A stretch of 64,000 nucleotides of DNA from Companilactobacillus huachuanensis (GCF_005404815.1 NZ_BJDF01000017.1:1-64000); one strand, 5' to 3'; shown: positions 35,075 through 44,609, counted from the stretch's first letter. The notes: generated from the sequence alone by a model not told the origin. Numbers and translations: made by a program.

Positions 35075-35316
35075 AAAAAAAGCCATCCTACTCTATAAAA
35101 GAATAGGACGGCTTAACCGCGGTACCACCTAAATTGTAATTACAAAGCTTAAGCTCAATAATCACCACTTAATATTTTTTTATTAATAATACTTTTTTTA
35201 TGCGAATGACCCAATTCATTCTCGACTTCCATTTCAGTTATTTGGAAGTTCCCTGTACTGAATTACTAATATCATTCTTTAGCCACATTATAGCCACAAG
35301 CCATTTACTTAGTCAA
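35075..35316 (-). ncRNA. compact T-box leader and promoter of trpS
   Basis: On the minus strand TTGACT (35311-35316) and TATAAT (35287-35292), 18 nt apart, form the promoter. The T-box sequence GGTGGTACCGCGG is at 35117-35129, followed by a terminator hairpin (AAGCC-TCCTA arms, T-run; 35075-35114). The leader is only about 160 nt before the T-box and I cannot find the AGAGAG/GGTG distal Stem I motifs seen in the other T-box. A small hairpin GAATGA-ATTGGG-TCATTC (near 35203-35220) would expose TGG as a possible specifier. The antiterminator bulge is TGGT here versus TGGC in the other leader. Confidence 0.78.
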
Positions 35317-35469
35317 GGACTTTTTGAAATTATTTTCGTTATTCTATGAACATTATTTCTTCGCAGTTTAGAGATGTCCTCAAATAATTTTTATTTGTTA
35401 TTGCAATTGACATAATACACAGGATTTTTTAATATGTCAACTCACTTTTCTAATTTATTTAATTTAGTT

Positions 35470-36423
35470 CTAATTCTGGAGCAACTCCTGTGCTGTAAAA
35501 TTATCAGTTATTAAATCAGTTGCGTAGCTACCCTTCAGTGCCGCCTTTATTGAATCAACTTTATGTTCTCCACCAGCAACTAATATCGAATGTTCTTTAT
35601 TTTTAAGATTATCCAAAGAAATACCAATAGTTCTCTCGTTTATCTCTTCGTTTGCAATCTCGCCATTAGAATTTATAAATCTAGATCCAATATCACCAAC
35701 GGCATCCTTTTTAAGAGTTGCTATCTCATCAGTATTTAAATAATCTAGATTAAACATCATGTTATCGTCTTTTACAGATCCAACGGTAAATACTGTAATA
35801 TTTGTATTGTTAATTCCATCCATCAAACTCTGGGTTTGTGCATCTTGCTGTACAAGCCTGCTGGTTTCTGCGCTTTCAAAAATTATCGGTAATGGAAGGA
35901 TTTCTGAAATAGTATGAAATGCCTCCGCAAATTTTGAAATCACATCAAGTGCAAAATTACTCATTTTAGAATGAGCAACGCCACCCTTTATCTGAACAAC
36001 TTTAACATTTTCTTGTGGGTTGTTATTTGGAGATAGATTCTCTGCAATTTCATTCAATGTCCTTCCCCATGAAACTCCAATTGAATCACCATCTTTAACA
36101 ATAGTTTCTAGATACTTAGCCGCTGCTTTACCAATGTTTTGAATAATCGGTTGATATTCATTTGATGCGGTATAAGTAACAATAACATTCTTAAGTGAAT
36201 ATTTTTCTTTTAATCTATTCTCCAATGATTGAACATTACTTAACGGATCTATTATTTTAATTTGAATATAGCCATTATCCTTAGCAAACTGTAATAGTCT
36301 AGAAACCGTGGGACGAGATAACCCCATCACTTTAGCAATTTTGCTTTGATCATAATCATTCTCGTAATAATATCTTGATGCTTTTAGTGTATTTCTCATG
36401 CGCTTTGATTCAAAATCCTCCAT
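35470..36423 (-). CDS. SorC/DeoR-type sugar-binding transcriptional regulator
   Basis: This 317-residue protein has an N-terminal HTH (about 20-45, DQSKIAKVMGLSRPTVSRLL) and a C-terminal sugar-phosphate-binding NagB-like domain (about 60-315, with GVSWGRTLNEIAENL and LVAGGEHK). Such regulators sense sugar or deoxyribose phosphates. No sugar operon is adjacent in the same orientation, so the target is unclear. An inverted repeat at 36468-36507 may be its own operator. GGGAG precedes the ATG. Confidence 0.82.
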   Translation of the reverse strand: MEDFESKRMRNTLKASRYYYENDYDQSKIAKVMGLSRPTVSRLLQFAKDNGYIQIKIIDPLSNVQSLENRLKEKYSLKNVIVTYTASNEYQPIIQNIGKAAAKYLETIVKDGDSIGVSWGRTLNEIAENLSPNNNPQENVKVVQIKGGVAHSKMSNFALDVISKFAEAFHTISEILPLPIIFESAETSRLVQQDAQTQSLMDGINNTNITVFTVGSVKDDNMMFNLDYLNTDEIATLKKDAVGDIGSRFINSNGEIANEEINERTIGISLDNLKNKEHSILVAGGEHKVDSIKAALKGSYATDLITDNFTAQELLQN

Positions 36424-36467
36424 AAGAAAGACTCCCTTCGTTTTTATATCAGCTCCTCTACACAGTT

Positions 36468-36507
36468 ATACGCAAATTTATCCATATTCGCTTATATATT
36501 GGCGTAT
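36468..36507. promoter_or_regulatory. operator-like inverted repeat upstream of the SorC gene
   Basis: ATACGCAAATTTAT (36468-36481) and ATATATTGGCGTAT (36494-36507, reverse complement ATACGCCAATATAT) form an imperfect inverted repeat, matching at 12 of 14 positions and centred on TTCGC. The location 45-85 nt upstream of the start suits autoregulation. Confidence 0.55.
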
Positions 36508-36804
36508 TTTAAATCGGATGTCAAAAGTAAGATAAAGAATTGCTAAAATTCATTGTTTGGATTATTTATCATTTCACTGTTATATTTACTTATTTTCATA
36601 TTTTTCATTTTATTTATTTGCTTTCATATTTCTATGATTTATTACACGGTTTTCCCCCAATTTCAGATTCAAATAATCTTTTCATTTTAAATGAAATATC
36701 ATTGTTGAAATTCCTATTTAAATGTAATGGTATCTGCATCACCCCATTTGCCTGTCGCCACTCGGTACATCAACTTTGCATTCATACTTATATGACTTAA
36801 TTAC
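36508..36804. other. A+T-rich intergenic region, no supported gene
   Basis: A plus-strand open frame here encodes only low-complexity Phe/Ile/Tyr-rich sequence and has no ribosome site; I do not call it. It adjoins the phage-type pseudogene and may be part of the same remnant. Confidence 0.4.
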
Positions 36805-37259
36805 TTATTCATGAGCCTGCACAATCGCCCATAATGTTTCACTGGAAACCCTTTGCCTACATGTACCGTGTCGTCTGTATTTCGTAATTAACTTTGTCCA
36901 GGTCTTATCAGGACACAGCACAGAATCAATATAGTACAGCAGCATACCTTTCTCCTCCAACTCTATTGCTAAATCCAATGTCGTCACTAAATAATTCTCA
37001 TCTCCATAAAAAGTTAATCCATTGCCCGAAGTAAAATCCTCCATACACGATTTCACCTCAAAACAAGTGAACGAACTGTAGTGGCATCAGCAACCATCCC
37101 ATGAGCCTTGAACCCCACAAAATCGATTCTTCGTTCAGTACTAGTACCCTTATCAAAGTTAACTTCAGAACTCCAATACATACGTTTTGAATTAAGCCGT
37201 TTTTTTACTAATTCACTCAAGTTTTTTGTTATTTCTGGCCTATTAACCATCAGGAACAC
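36805..37259 (-). pseudogene. frameshifted phage-type protein gene
   Basis: Two overlapping frames (37053-37259 and 36805-37056) together spell one protein: RRIDFVGFKAHGMVADATTV continues in the other frame as FTCFEVKSCMEDFTSG, then GLTFYGDENYLVTT and CPDKTWTKLITKYRRHG. The join lies near 37075. The pattern VGFK...EVKSC...GLxFYGDxNYLVTT resembles small phage proteins with a restriction-endonuclease-like core, by memory. A single-base deletion breaks the gene. No other phage gene is nearby. Confidence 0.65.
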
Positions 37260-37321
37260 TCCAATCTGATAATATATTTATCTTCAAATCTTTAAAATTT
37301 AATTGAATAACCGTATCTATC

Positions 37322-37363
37322 AAAAAGGCACATCCCCCTTAGCCACTTAGGGATGTGCCTTTT
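37322..37363 (-). terminator. terminator of the surface-protein gene
   Basis: AAGGCACATCCC and GGGATGTGCCTT form a 12-bp stem; the minus strand continues with TTTTT. It is 30 nt beyond the stop at 37392. Confidence 0.8.
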
Positions 37364-37391
37364 ATTAATCTCTGTTCAACAATTGAACTTT

Positions 37392-39824
37392 TTAGTAAAC
37401 ATCCGTTGCTAGTAAGAATTCATTAGTTGCCACACGATAGTATGCAGCATCGTTAATTATAACGAATTTATCGATTAACCAGTCAGTATCACCAGAAATA
37501 ATGCGGTCTGTGATTCGTTGACCTTTAGCATTTACTAATGCAGCATCTCGATTTGTTCTAATTATCGAATCAATCGCACGATACTGGTAAACGTCATTTG
37601 CGTTGATCCATTCGTTGGTAGCAACGCGATAGTAAGTCACACCATCAATTGTTACCTCCTGATCACTGAACCAACCAGAATCGGCGCTTAACTGTCGGTC
37701 AGCTACGGAAGAAATAATAGTTCCATCAAGTTTGTATAGTTTTACAGTTCCACTTGTTGGGAAAGTTTGTACACTTCTACGAAAGTTTTTAATTCGGGCA
37801 GTCGTTTTAGTATAAGTGATTGTTTCCTTAGTAGTAATGGTTCCATCATCATTAACTTTTGCTAAAATATATTCTTTATCAGCTGTATATCCCTTTACAT
37901 TTGGCACATAAACTTTAACTATTTCTCCGACTTTACCCTTGATTCCTTTGATAATGGTTGGCTTACCATTTTTATCAAGGTTGGTTTTCACGGAAAGATT
38001 GGCAGTAACTGAATTTAGAATGTATTTAACTGTTTCTTCAGTTGTAGCAGTCCCATCATCGTGAATAAATGCTTTTACAGTCTTCTTATCAGCTGTATAT
38101 CCCTTAATTTCAGGAACCTTAACCAACACTGTTTCGCCAGGCTTACCTTTTACATTGCTAACTTTCTTATCACCTAAATTAGTTTTTATCACTAGTTCAG
38201 CTTTAACAGCATTCTTAATATATTTAATTGTTTCTTCAGTTGTAGCGGTCCCATCATCGTGAATAAATGCTTTTACCGTCTTTTTATCAGCTATATATCC
38301 CTTAATTTCAGGAACATCAACCAATACTGTTTCGCCAGGTATTCCATGGACGTTCGCAACTGTCTTCTCACCCAAATTTGTTTTAATTTTTAAAGTTGAT
38401 CCAGTAGAAACACCTTCCGATTCTACAACGGAAAATGTTTTAGTACCATACATACTTGTTCCATCATAATACTTGGCTAACGATTGACCATTTGAATCAA
38501 TCGCTGAGAACGACAGCTCACCTGTTGGTCGTCCATTTTCATCAACTGACTTCCAAGTTTTGTCATTTTGACTAGGTAATGTATCGGTTTTGGCGAATTT
38601 ATTTCTTGCTCCCAGAGTTATTTTTGTCAAATTAGTTCCATTGAACATCTTTGAAGAATTAGTAACTTGTCTCATATCAAATTTTGAAATGTCTAATTTT
38701 TTTAGTCCAGTACCTGCAAACATTTCGGACATATTAGTTACTGTAGAGGTATCTAATAGAAACATATCTATCGTCTCTAAGTTCTTATCCCCTTTAAACA
38801 TCCCGGCCATATTTGTTAGTTGATTATTGGTAAGATTCCAAAATAGGCTAGCACCTACTTCTTCTAATGAAGTCATATTTGAGAACATATTCGATGCATC
38901 TTCGATATTATCCATATTAATCAATCCACTTTCAATTCGAATCACTCTAGTAAATCCATCTGCAAACATAGAAGAAGCATTCTGAGGCATTTCTACTCTC
39001 CCATCACCTGAAGCAGCAATACGAATGATATGTTGACCATATCTTTGTCCTATTACTTGAGTATCCTTTACAGATAATTCGCCCTCTGAAAAATACAAAA
39101 CACCGCTTTTTGAAATCACGAATGTAGAAGTTCCATCTACTCCATGGGCAAATACATCATTTTTCCCTAATCCATCAGGTAATTTAAAGTCTGTCTCCTC
39201 ATTATCATCTGTATTTACTGTATTATCTCCACCTATACCATTAGCATCCCCATTAGCATCCCCATTAGCATCCCCATTACCATCCGAGCCATTATCTGTT
39301 GAGGTTGTTGCTAATTCATAGTCCAGAGTATCCGTCGTTGACGCATGACCATCTTCGTCGATAGTTACATTGACAGTAAGTTGTTTTGGTACGTACTTTC
39401 CAATTGAATGCGTTTCAACTTCAACGGTCTTTCCTGGTTCTCCAACAACAGTTAAAGTTGTTTCCTTTAAGTCCGAACCTGGCAAATTGATTTTAACGAT
39501 AACTTTTGTTGTAACAACTCCATCTGGTAACCATGTTTCATGTCCTGAGGGTTGGTCCACTCCACCAGTATTTACGGTACCATTATCGGTAACCGGGGTT
39601 GTAACTGTATCTTTTTGGACTTTACTTAGCTTTTGTCCCTGTTGTGCTGATTGTGCAGTTGACACTTCACTCGGTTTCACTGTAGTGGCGTTAACTGTAG
39701 TTGTACCTAAAATAGAGATTCCAGCAAGTGCTAGAGAGGACGCTACAACCCAGTTCTTACCCTTCTTATACATTTTCTTTCTCATAATAGTATTTGGGTT
39801 CTTTTTCATTTGATTGAATCTCAT
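37392..39824 (-). CDS. large secreted surface protein with BspA-type LRRs and MucBP-like repeats
   Basis: This 810-residue protein begins with a KxYKxGKxW-type signal peptide (KMYKKGKNWVVASSLALAG, cleavage near VNA at about 45). After it come one beta-rich MucBP-like repeat (about 105-175), a Gly/Asn/Asp/Ala linker of 12-bp DNA repeats (about 180-195), a BspA/DUF285 leucine-rich segment (about 230-430; MSEMFAGTGLKKLDIS), three more MucBP-like repeats (about 475-670; KGKPGETV, VPEIKGYTADKKTV), and two C-terminal SH3/SLAP-like modules sharing YYRVATNE. There is no LPXTG anchor, so non-covalent wall binding by the C-terminal modules is likely. Adhesion is the probable role. Confidence 0.82.
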   Translation of the reverse strand: MRFNQMKKNPNTIMRKKMYKKGKNWVVASSLALAGISILGTTTVNATTVKPSEVSTAQSAQQGQKLSKVQKDTVTTPVTDNGTVNTGGVDQPSGHETWLPDGVVTTKVIVKINLPGSDLKETTLTVVGEPGKTVEVETHSIGKYVPKQLTVNVTIDEDGHASTTDTLDYELATTSTDNGSDGNGDANGDANGDANGIGGDNTVNTDDNEETDFKLPDGLGKNDVFAHGVDGTSTFVISKSGVLYFSEGELSVKDTQVIGQRYGQHIIRIAASGDGRVEMPQNASSMFADGFTRVIRIESGLINMDNIEDASNMFSNMTSLEEVGASLFWNLTNNQLTNMAGMFKGDKNLETIDMFLLDTSTVTNMSEMFAGTGLKKLDISKFDMRQVTNSSKMFNGTNLTKITLGARNKFAKTDTLPSQNDKTWKSVDENGRPTGELSFSAIDSNGQSLAKYYDGTSMYGTKTFSVVESEGVSTGSTLKIKTNLGEKTVANVHGIPGETVLVDVPEIKGYIADKKTVKAFIHDDGTATTEETIKYIKNAVKAELVIKTNLGDKKVSNVKGKPGETVLVKVPEIKGYTADKKTVKAFIHDDGTATTEETVKYILNSVTANLSVKTNLDKNGKPTIIKGIKGKVGEIVKVYVPNVKGYTADKEYILAKVNDDGTITTKETITYTKTTARIKNFRRSVQTFPTSGTVKLYKLDGTIISSVADRQLSADSGWFSDQEVTIDGVTYYRVATNEWINANDVYQYRAIDSIIRTNRDAALVNAKGQRITDRIISGDTDWLIDKFVIINDAAYYRVATNEFLLATDVY
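39241..39288. repeat. 12-bp tandem repeats inside the surface-protein gene
   Basis: About four copies of a 12-bp unit (minus strand GGGGATGCTAAT) encode NGDA repeats in the linker of the surface protein. The in-frame unit allows length change without loss of frame. Confidence 0.8.
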
Positions 39825-39958
39825 GGCTATTCTTTCCCCTTCTGGTTTTGAAATTATTTATGTAGTTTATAAATCCCAGAAAGTATATCAAAGTTCTTTT
39901 TTTTTAGTTTGCACAAGTCCGAAACTTTTTCCATTTTTTTGAGACAAAAAAAGCGGAC

Positions 39959-40001
39959 AAAAAAAGTCATTAACCCTTGTTAGATTAATGACCCCTTTTT
40001 A
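39959..40001 (-). terminator. terminator of the manno-oligosaccharide operon
   Basis: GTCATTAA and TTAATGAC pair around an 11-nt loop; the minus strand continues with seven T. It is about 40 nt beyond the phosphoglucomutase stop. Confidence 0.75.
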
Positions 40002-40041
40002 TCTGCAGAATAATTTATTGCCGATTAAATTCTCTGATATA

Positions 40042-41754
40042 TCACACTTCCAGAAGCTTATTAGCAAAATTCTCTAAAACAGACAGTTTATTTTGACAAT
40101 CTTTCTTCGCATTACCCACACATGAAATATAAATCTTTATTTTAGGTTCTGTTCCAGAAGGACGAATGGCTAGCCAAGATTGATCTTTCAAAATAATCTT
40201 AATTACATTAGACTTTGGTAATTTCAGTACTTGAACAGAATCATTGAGAATATCAAATTGTTCGGATTTTTCAAAATCTTGTATCTTTTGTACTACCATA
40301 TTTCCTATCGTTTTAGGATGAGAATTACGTAATTCTGCTATTTTACCAACTAAAGTGTTAGCTTCCGCCTCACTTGTAAACGTCTTAGTTATTAACTTGT
40401 CTTGATAAAAACCGAATTCACTATAAAGACTTTCAAGTTGTGTCAAAAGATTTTCTCCGTGCCGTTTGAGACTAAGTGCAATTTCCGCAGTAAGCAATGC
40501 CGCTTGAATAGAATCCTTATCTCTAACGAATGGAGAAATTAAATATCCATAGCTCTCTTCATAGGCAAACAAATATTTAATATCATCAGCTGATTCTTCT
40601 ATTTCTTCTATTTGCTCTCCGATAAACTTAAATCCCGTTAGTGTCTCCCTAACATCGCAATTATTCTTTTTTGCAATTTCGGCTCCGAGATTAGATGTAA
40701 CTATAGTCTTTACCACTTGATAACGACTATGGTCATTTTGGGATATGTGATTTACCAAATAGTTAACCATTAATGCTCCAAGTTGATTACCTGATAATAA
40801 TCTAAATATTCCGTTCTCATCCCGTAAGGCAACTCCAAGACGATCGGCATCCGGATCAGTTGCAATTAAAATATCGGCATCTTCCTTATAACCTAATTTA
40901 ATTGCTAAATCAAAGGCGCTAGGAAATTCTGGATTTGGAAATTTAACTGTTGAAAAATTTGGGTCCGGAATGGCTTGCTGCGGTTCAACAATCACATTAG
41001 TGAATCCTGCCGCTTCCAGTCCTTTTGTTACTAGCTTCAATCCAGTTCCATGTAATGGTGTATAAACAATTTTTAACTCATTACCATACTTTTCTATCAT
41101 CTTTGGATTTCGGGTAACTTCTTTCAAATGATGTAAGTAAAGATTCTCAACATCCTCATCAAGAATGTTCACCAATGGACTATCAGTTAATTTAGTATTT
41201 ACAGACAACTCCAAATAGTTCCTACACTTATCAATCTCCACACTGATCTCATTAGCAGTATCAAGTGTTATTTGTCCTCCATCAGAATCATAAACCTTAT
41301 ACCCATTATAAATTGCTGGATTGTGACTCGCAGTTATCATTATTCCTTGTCCAGCTTCGAAATGCCGAACCAAATACGATAATTCTGGTGTTGGAGTGAC
41401 ATGATTACAGATATAAACTTTTATCCCATTTTGAGCCAGAATATTAGCTGAAATTATGGCAAAATCATTGGAATAGTTTCTTGTGTCAAAACTAATTACA
41501 ACTCCTTCGTTCTCACGTTTATTCTTCAAAATGTAATTTGCTAAACCTTCTGTTGTTCTAGCAACTGTATAATAATTTAATCTTGAAGTCCCGACGCCTA
41601 ACTTAGCTCTAATTCCCCCAGTTCCAAATGTTGGAAATGCTGAAAAACGGTCTTTTAACTCTTCATTATCATTAATTTTGTTTAATTCATTTTTGATATT
41701 TGAATCAAGCTTCTGATTATTTTCCCACATTTGAAAATTATCTTGCCAGTTCAT
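40042..41754 (-). CDS. phosphoglucomutase/phosphomannomutase (alpha-D-phosphohexomutase)
   Basis: This 570-residue protein has the four expected active-site segments: catalytic Ser in MITASHNPAIYNGYK, metal loop DPDADRLGVA, sugar-binding GFKFIGEQ and phosphate loop RPSGTEPKIK. It interconverts hexose-1-phosphate and hexose-6-phosphate. As the last gene of the operon after a GH130 phosphorylase, it would convert mannose-1-phosphate released by phosphorolysis into the 6-phosphate. Confidence 0.93.
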   Translation of the reverse strand: MNWQDNFQMWENNQKLDSNIKNELNKINDNEELKDRFSAFPTFGTGGIRAKLGVGTSRLNYYTVARTTEGLANYILKNKRENEGVVISFDTRNYSNDFAIISANILAQNGIKVYICNHVTPTPELSYLVRHFEAGQGIMITASHNPAIYNGYKVYDSDGGQITLDTANEISVEIDKCRNYLELSVNTKLTDSPLVNILDEDVENLYLHHLKEVTRNPKMIEKYGNELKIVYTPLHGTGLKLVTKGLEAAGFTNVIVEPQQAIPDPNFSTVKFPNPEFPSAFDLAIKLGYKEDADILIATDPDADRLGVALRDENGIFRLLSGNQLGALMVNYLVNHISQNDHSRYQVVKTIVTSNLGAEIAKKNNCDVRETLTGFKFIGEQIEEIEESADDIKYLFAYEESYGYLISPFVRDKDSIQAALLTAEIALSLKRHGENLLTQLESLYSEFGFYQDKLITKTFTSEAEANTLVGKIAELRNSHPKTIGNMVVQKIQDFEKSEQFDILNDSVQVLKLPKSNVIKIILKDQSWLAIRPSGTEPKIKIYISCVGNAKKDCQNKLSVLENFANKLLEV

Positions 41755-41788
41755 CCTTTTTAATTCACCGCCTTTTATAACAAAAAAA

Positions 41789-42850
41789 TCATTTCATTAT
41801 TTCATTTAATATTTCCATCATTGAAAACTTGCAGACAGCCATTGATGTGTCAGCAACACCATAATAAATGCTTAGAACATCACCAGTCAGCGTAGCACCA
41901 CAACTAAAGACAACCTCTCCAAAGAATCCATTTTTTTCATAGTCTGTTTCCGGTCTTAAAATTGGTTCTGATAGTCTTTTAACTATCTTTGTTGGGTCAT
42001 TTAAGTCCAACAACATTGCTCCTAGACAATAGCGTGACTTTGTATCTGCGGCGTGATAAATCTCTAACCATCCGTACTTTGTCTTAATGGGAGGCAAACC
42101 AGCCCCTACTCGTCCATTATCCCAACCATCTTTTGAACCCGTGAATAGCCAAGTATGATCACCGAAAGCCTTGAGATCTGGAGAAGAGCTGATCCATACA
42201 TCATTATGTCCAGTTGATTTTACGGTTGGACGATTAAGTGCATAGTATTTTCCGTTTATCTTCTCTGGGAATAGTGCAACATCCTTGTTATCAGGATTAA
42301 AGATTCTGGAAATATGTTTATAACTCTTAAAATCTTCAGTTGAAATTAATTCAACACAAACCCCATGAGTTGAAACGGCACTAAAATTCAAATAATAAGT
42401 GTTATCAATCTTTGAACAACGTGGATCTTCAACACCAAACGTTTCATATTCATTGTGTGGGTATACAAAGGGCTCATCATCAATAACAAAATTGATTCCA
42501 TCAGTACTTCTGGCAATTCTCAAATATGAAATCGAGGTTAGAAAATCGAATTCATTTTCCTTACCAATTGTTGAAATCACACGGCTATCGTCAAAATTAT
42601 ACTTGCCACTGTTCCTGTCTAAACCAATTGTTTTGGTTTTATTAGTTTCACAATCGAAGTATGGTGCTAATTCAATATTGGGGTCATTACTAATTGGACG
42701 TTCTGCAATTCTAAGGATAAGTAAAATCTCACCCTTATATTCGGTCACAGCAGCATTAAATGCCCCAACCACTTGATAACCTGAATTTATAGGTTTAATC
42801 ATGTCCGGTGTTATAATTGGATTTTTTTTATAGCGTTCGACTTTAATCAT
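41789..42850 (-). CDS. GH130 beta-mannoside phosphorylase
   Basis: This 353-residue five-bladed beta-propeller protein shows GH130 blocks: KNPIITPD, GAFNAAVTEY, FGVEDPRCSKI, PTVKSTGHNDVWIS and HAADTKSRYCLGAMLLD. Family enzymes phosphorolyse beta-1,4-linked mannosides (mannosyl-glucose, mannobiose, or mannosyl-N-acetylglucosamine) to mannose-1-phosphate. The operon supplies an ABC oligosaccharide importer and a mutase, a complete intracellular route. Which mannoside is used cannot be told by eye. Confidence 0.87.
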   Translation of the reverse strand: MIKVERYKKNPIITPDMIKPINSGYQVVGAFNAAVTEYKGEILLILRIAERPISNDPNIELAPYFDCETNKTKTIGLDRNSGKYNFDDSRVISTIGKENEFDFLTSISYLRIARSTDGINFVIDDEPFVYPHNEYETFGVEDPRCSKIDNTYYLNFSAVSTHGVCVELISTEDFKSYKHISRIFNPDNKDVALFPEKINGKYYALNRPTVKSTGHNDVWISSSPDLKAFGDHTWLFTGSKDGWDNGRVGAGLPPIKTKYGWLEIYHAADTKSRYCLGAMLLDLNDPTKIVKRLSEPILRPETDYEKNGFFGEVVFSCGATLTGDVLSIYYGVADTSMAVCKFSMMEILNEIMK

Positions 42851-42871
42851 AAACTTTAGTACTCCTTACAT

Positions 42872-43762
42872 TCATTCGATTACTTCAATACATTGTTCCT
42901 CACAGTCACTAGTTCCACACAACAACCATTGTTTCCCGGTTGAATCTTCATTAATGCCAGACGTAAACACCACGTCTGCTAAATCATCTCTTTTAGTTGG
43001 ACCTGCCAAAAAATCCTTTCGTTCAGCAATAATATGTTCATTGAAAATTTTCTGAGCCATTAGATCAACAAAAAATGAGATTGAATAGTAATGAAGTTTA
43101 TTATTAATTTTTTCAGCTATATGTCCAATTACCTTAACAACATTATCTGAAACCTGTGTAATTTGATTGGCTCCACCCCAGGTTCCTTCTTCAAAATTAT
43201 TCTTTAATAAAGGTGCATTTTCAATTTCTTCTTCTTCAAATTCGGATATCTTTGATCGAATAAGTATTCCAATCTTTCCGAATGATGCTTCTCCACCCTG
43301 TGGTCTTGTTAACATCAAAATTCTATTATTATTGAGTTCTAGCAAACGAATATCCTTCATTTTCAAAGGGCCTCTAAATAGAAGTTCCGCATGTAAATCA
43401 TCATAAAGACGATAGAATTCTGTTCTCCAGACGGGCTTTTCAGGAACGGTCCAATCTACCTGAACTCCACCTAGCACTATCTCATCCTTGTTTATTACTG
43501 TAATAAATGGATCTTGTAATGATAGTGAAAATTCTGGTAATAATTCGAATTTATTTTCATCAACTTTTTTAAAAATTCGAGTTTCTGACTTCTCTGAATT
43601 TCGTTTTTCAACTCTACCCGCAATCATCGTTTCATGATTCAGCTCAAAACAAATGGACGTATTATAAACATCAAATCCATCAACACCTTTAAATTCAATT
43701 TTCATTGATTTTCCGGAGTTATTATTTCGATGATTGCTTAACAATTCTTTTATTTCTTTCAT
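42872..43762 (-). CDS. DUF1861-family protein linked to GH130
   Basis: This 296-residue soluble protein has a beta-propeller-like repetition (FDVYNTSICFELN, GGVQVDWTVPEKPVWRTEFYRLY, GTWGGANQITQVSDN, PTKRDDLADVVFTSGI). I assign DUF1861 from memory. It lies 21 nt upstream of the GH130 gene and probably acts on or binds the same oligosaccharides; a glycosidase or phosphorylase relative of GH130-type propellers is possible. No activity can be assigned. Confidence 0.65.
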   Translation of the reverse strand: MKEIKELLSNHRNNNSGKSMKIEFKGVDGFDVYNTSICFELNHETMIAGRVEKRNSEKSETRIFKKVDENKFELLPEFSLSLQDPFITVINKDEIVLGGVQVDWTVPEKPVWRTEFYRLYDDLHAELLFRGPLKMKDIRLLELNNNRILMLTRPQGGEASFGKIGILIRSKISEFEEEEIENAPLLKNNFEEGTWGGANQITQVSDNVVKVIGHIAEKINNKLHYYSISFFVDLMAQKIFNEHIIAERKDFLAGPTKRDDLADVVFTSGINEDSTGKQWLLCGTSDCEEQCIEVIE

Positions 43763-43772
43763 AGTTCCACCT

Positions 43773-44609
43773 TTACTTAAGCGTATATTGCATACCGTCT
43801 TGGAAATTCTTTGAAAATAATAGGAACAAAACTATTAATGGAAGTGTTAAAAGAACTGATGCAGCGTACATGGGCCCTGGATAAGTACCATAAGGTCCGA
43901 ACATCTGTGAAATTAAAACATTAAGAGTAACTGTCCCATCGCTTTTAGAAACGATCATATCCCACAATAGTGTTGTCCAACGTTCTGTATATAGAAATAA
44001 AAAGATAACAGTTGTAATTGATTTAGACATAGGTATCACAATTTTGAACAATATTTGTAAATCCGATGCCCCATCCAATTTTGCAGATTCAATTAATGTA
44101 TCTGGGATTGCCTTAAAGAAGTTTGTATACATAAATATTGCCCACATACTTACTGCAGTTGGAAGAATCATCCCAGAAAAACTGTCAATCATTCCCATTT
44201 TTGTTACTAACAGGAACTGAGGGATTAATAAAATAATCGCAGGGAAAAACATTTGAAAGATGATAAAGTTATCAACCAGTTTACGACCACGAAATCTTAC
44301 TTTTGCGAGCGCATAAGCAACCATAACAGCGAATAACATCATTAAAGCTACACTTATCGTTGTTACTAAAAATGTGTGAAAAAAAGCAGCTATCCATGGT
44401 GCTGGTGCAACCGTGACACTATTACTAAATAACCATTGCCACGATCTCAAAGTATAACTAGTAGGGATTAAATGCTTATCAACTTGATCCCAACTTGCAA
44501 AGGAATTCAAAATCAGGTAAATAAATGGAAATATCATAATAAGCAAAAATACTATCGTTATTGCATAATTTAGAGCAACTTTATAAGGTTTATTTTTAGT
44601 TCCAACCAT
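43773..44609 (-). CDS. sugar ABC transporter permease (MalG/MsmG-like)
   Basis: This protein of about 278 residues has six membrane segments and the EAA-type cytoplasmic loop IESAKLDGASDLQILFKIV. The ATG at 44609 has GGGGG 7 nt upstream. It overlaps the preceding permease gene by 14 nt and partners it in an oligosaccharide importer of the CUT1 class. Confidence 0.9.
   Translation of the reverse strand: MVGTKNKPYKVALNYAITIVFLLIMIFPFIYLILNSFASWDQVDKHLIPTSYTLRSWQWLFSNSVTVAPAPWIAAFFHTFLVTTISVALMMLFAVMVAYALAKVRFRGRKLVDNFIIFQMFFPAIILLIPQFLLVTKMGMIDSFSGMILPTAVSMWAIFMYTNFFKAIPDTLIESAKLDGASDLQILFKIVIPMSKSITTVIFLFLYTERWTTLLWDMIVSKSDGTVTLNVLISQMFGPYGTYPGPMYAASVLLTLPLIVLFLLFSKNFQDGMQYTLK

Noticed and set aside
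36540-36800. 86-codon plus-strand open frame rich in Phe, Ile and Tyr
   Set aside because: No ribosome-binding site, low-complexity AT-driven composition and no recognisable motif.
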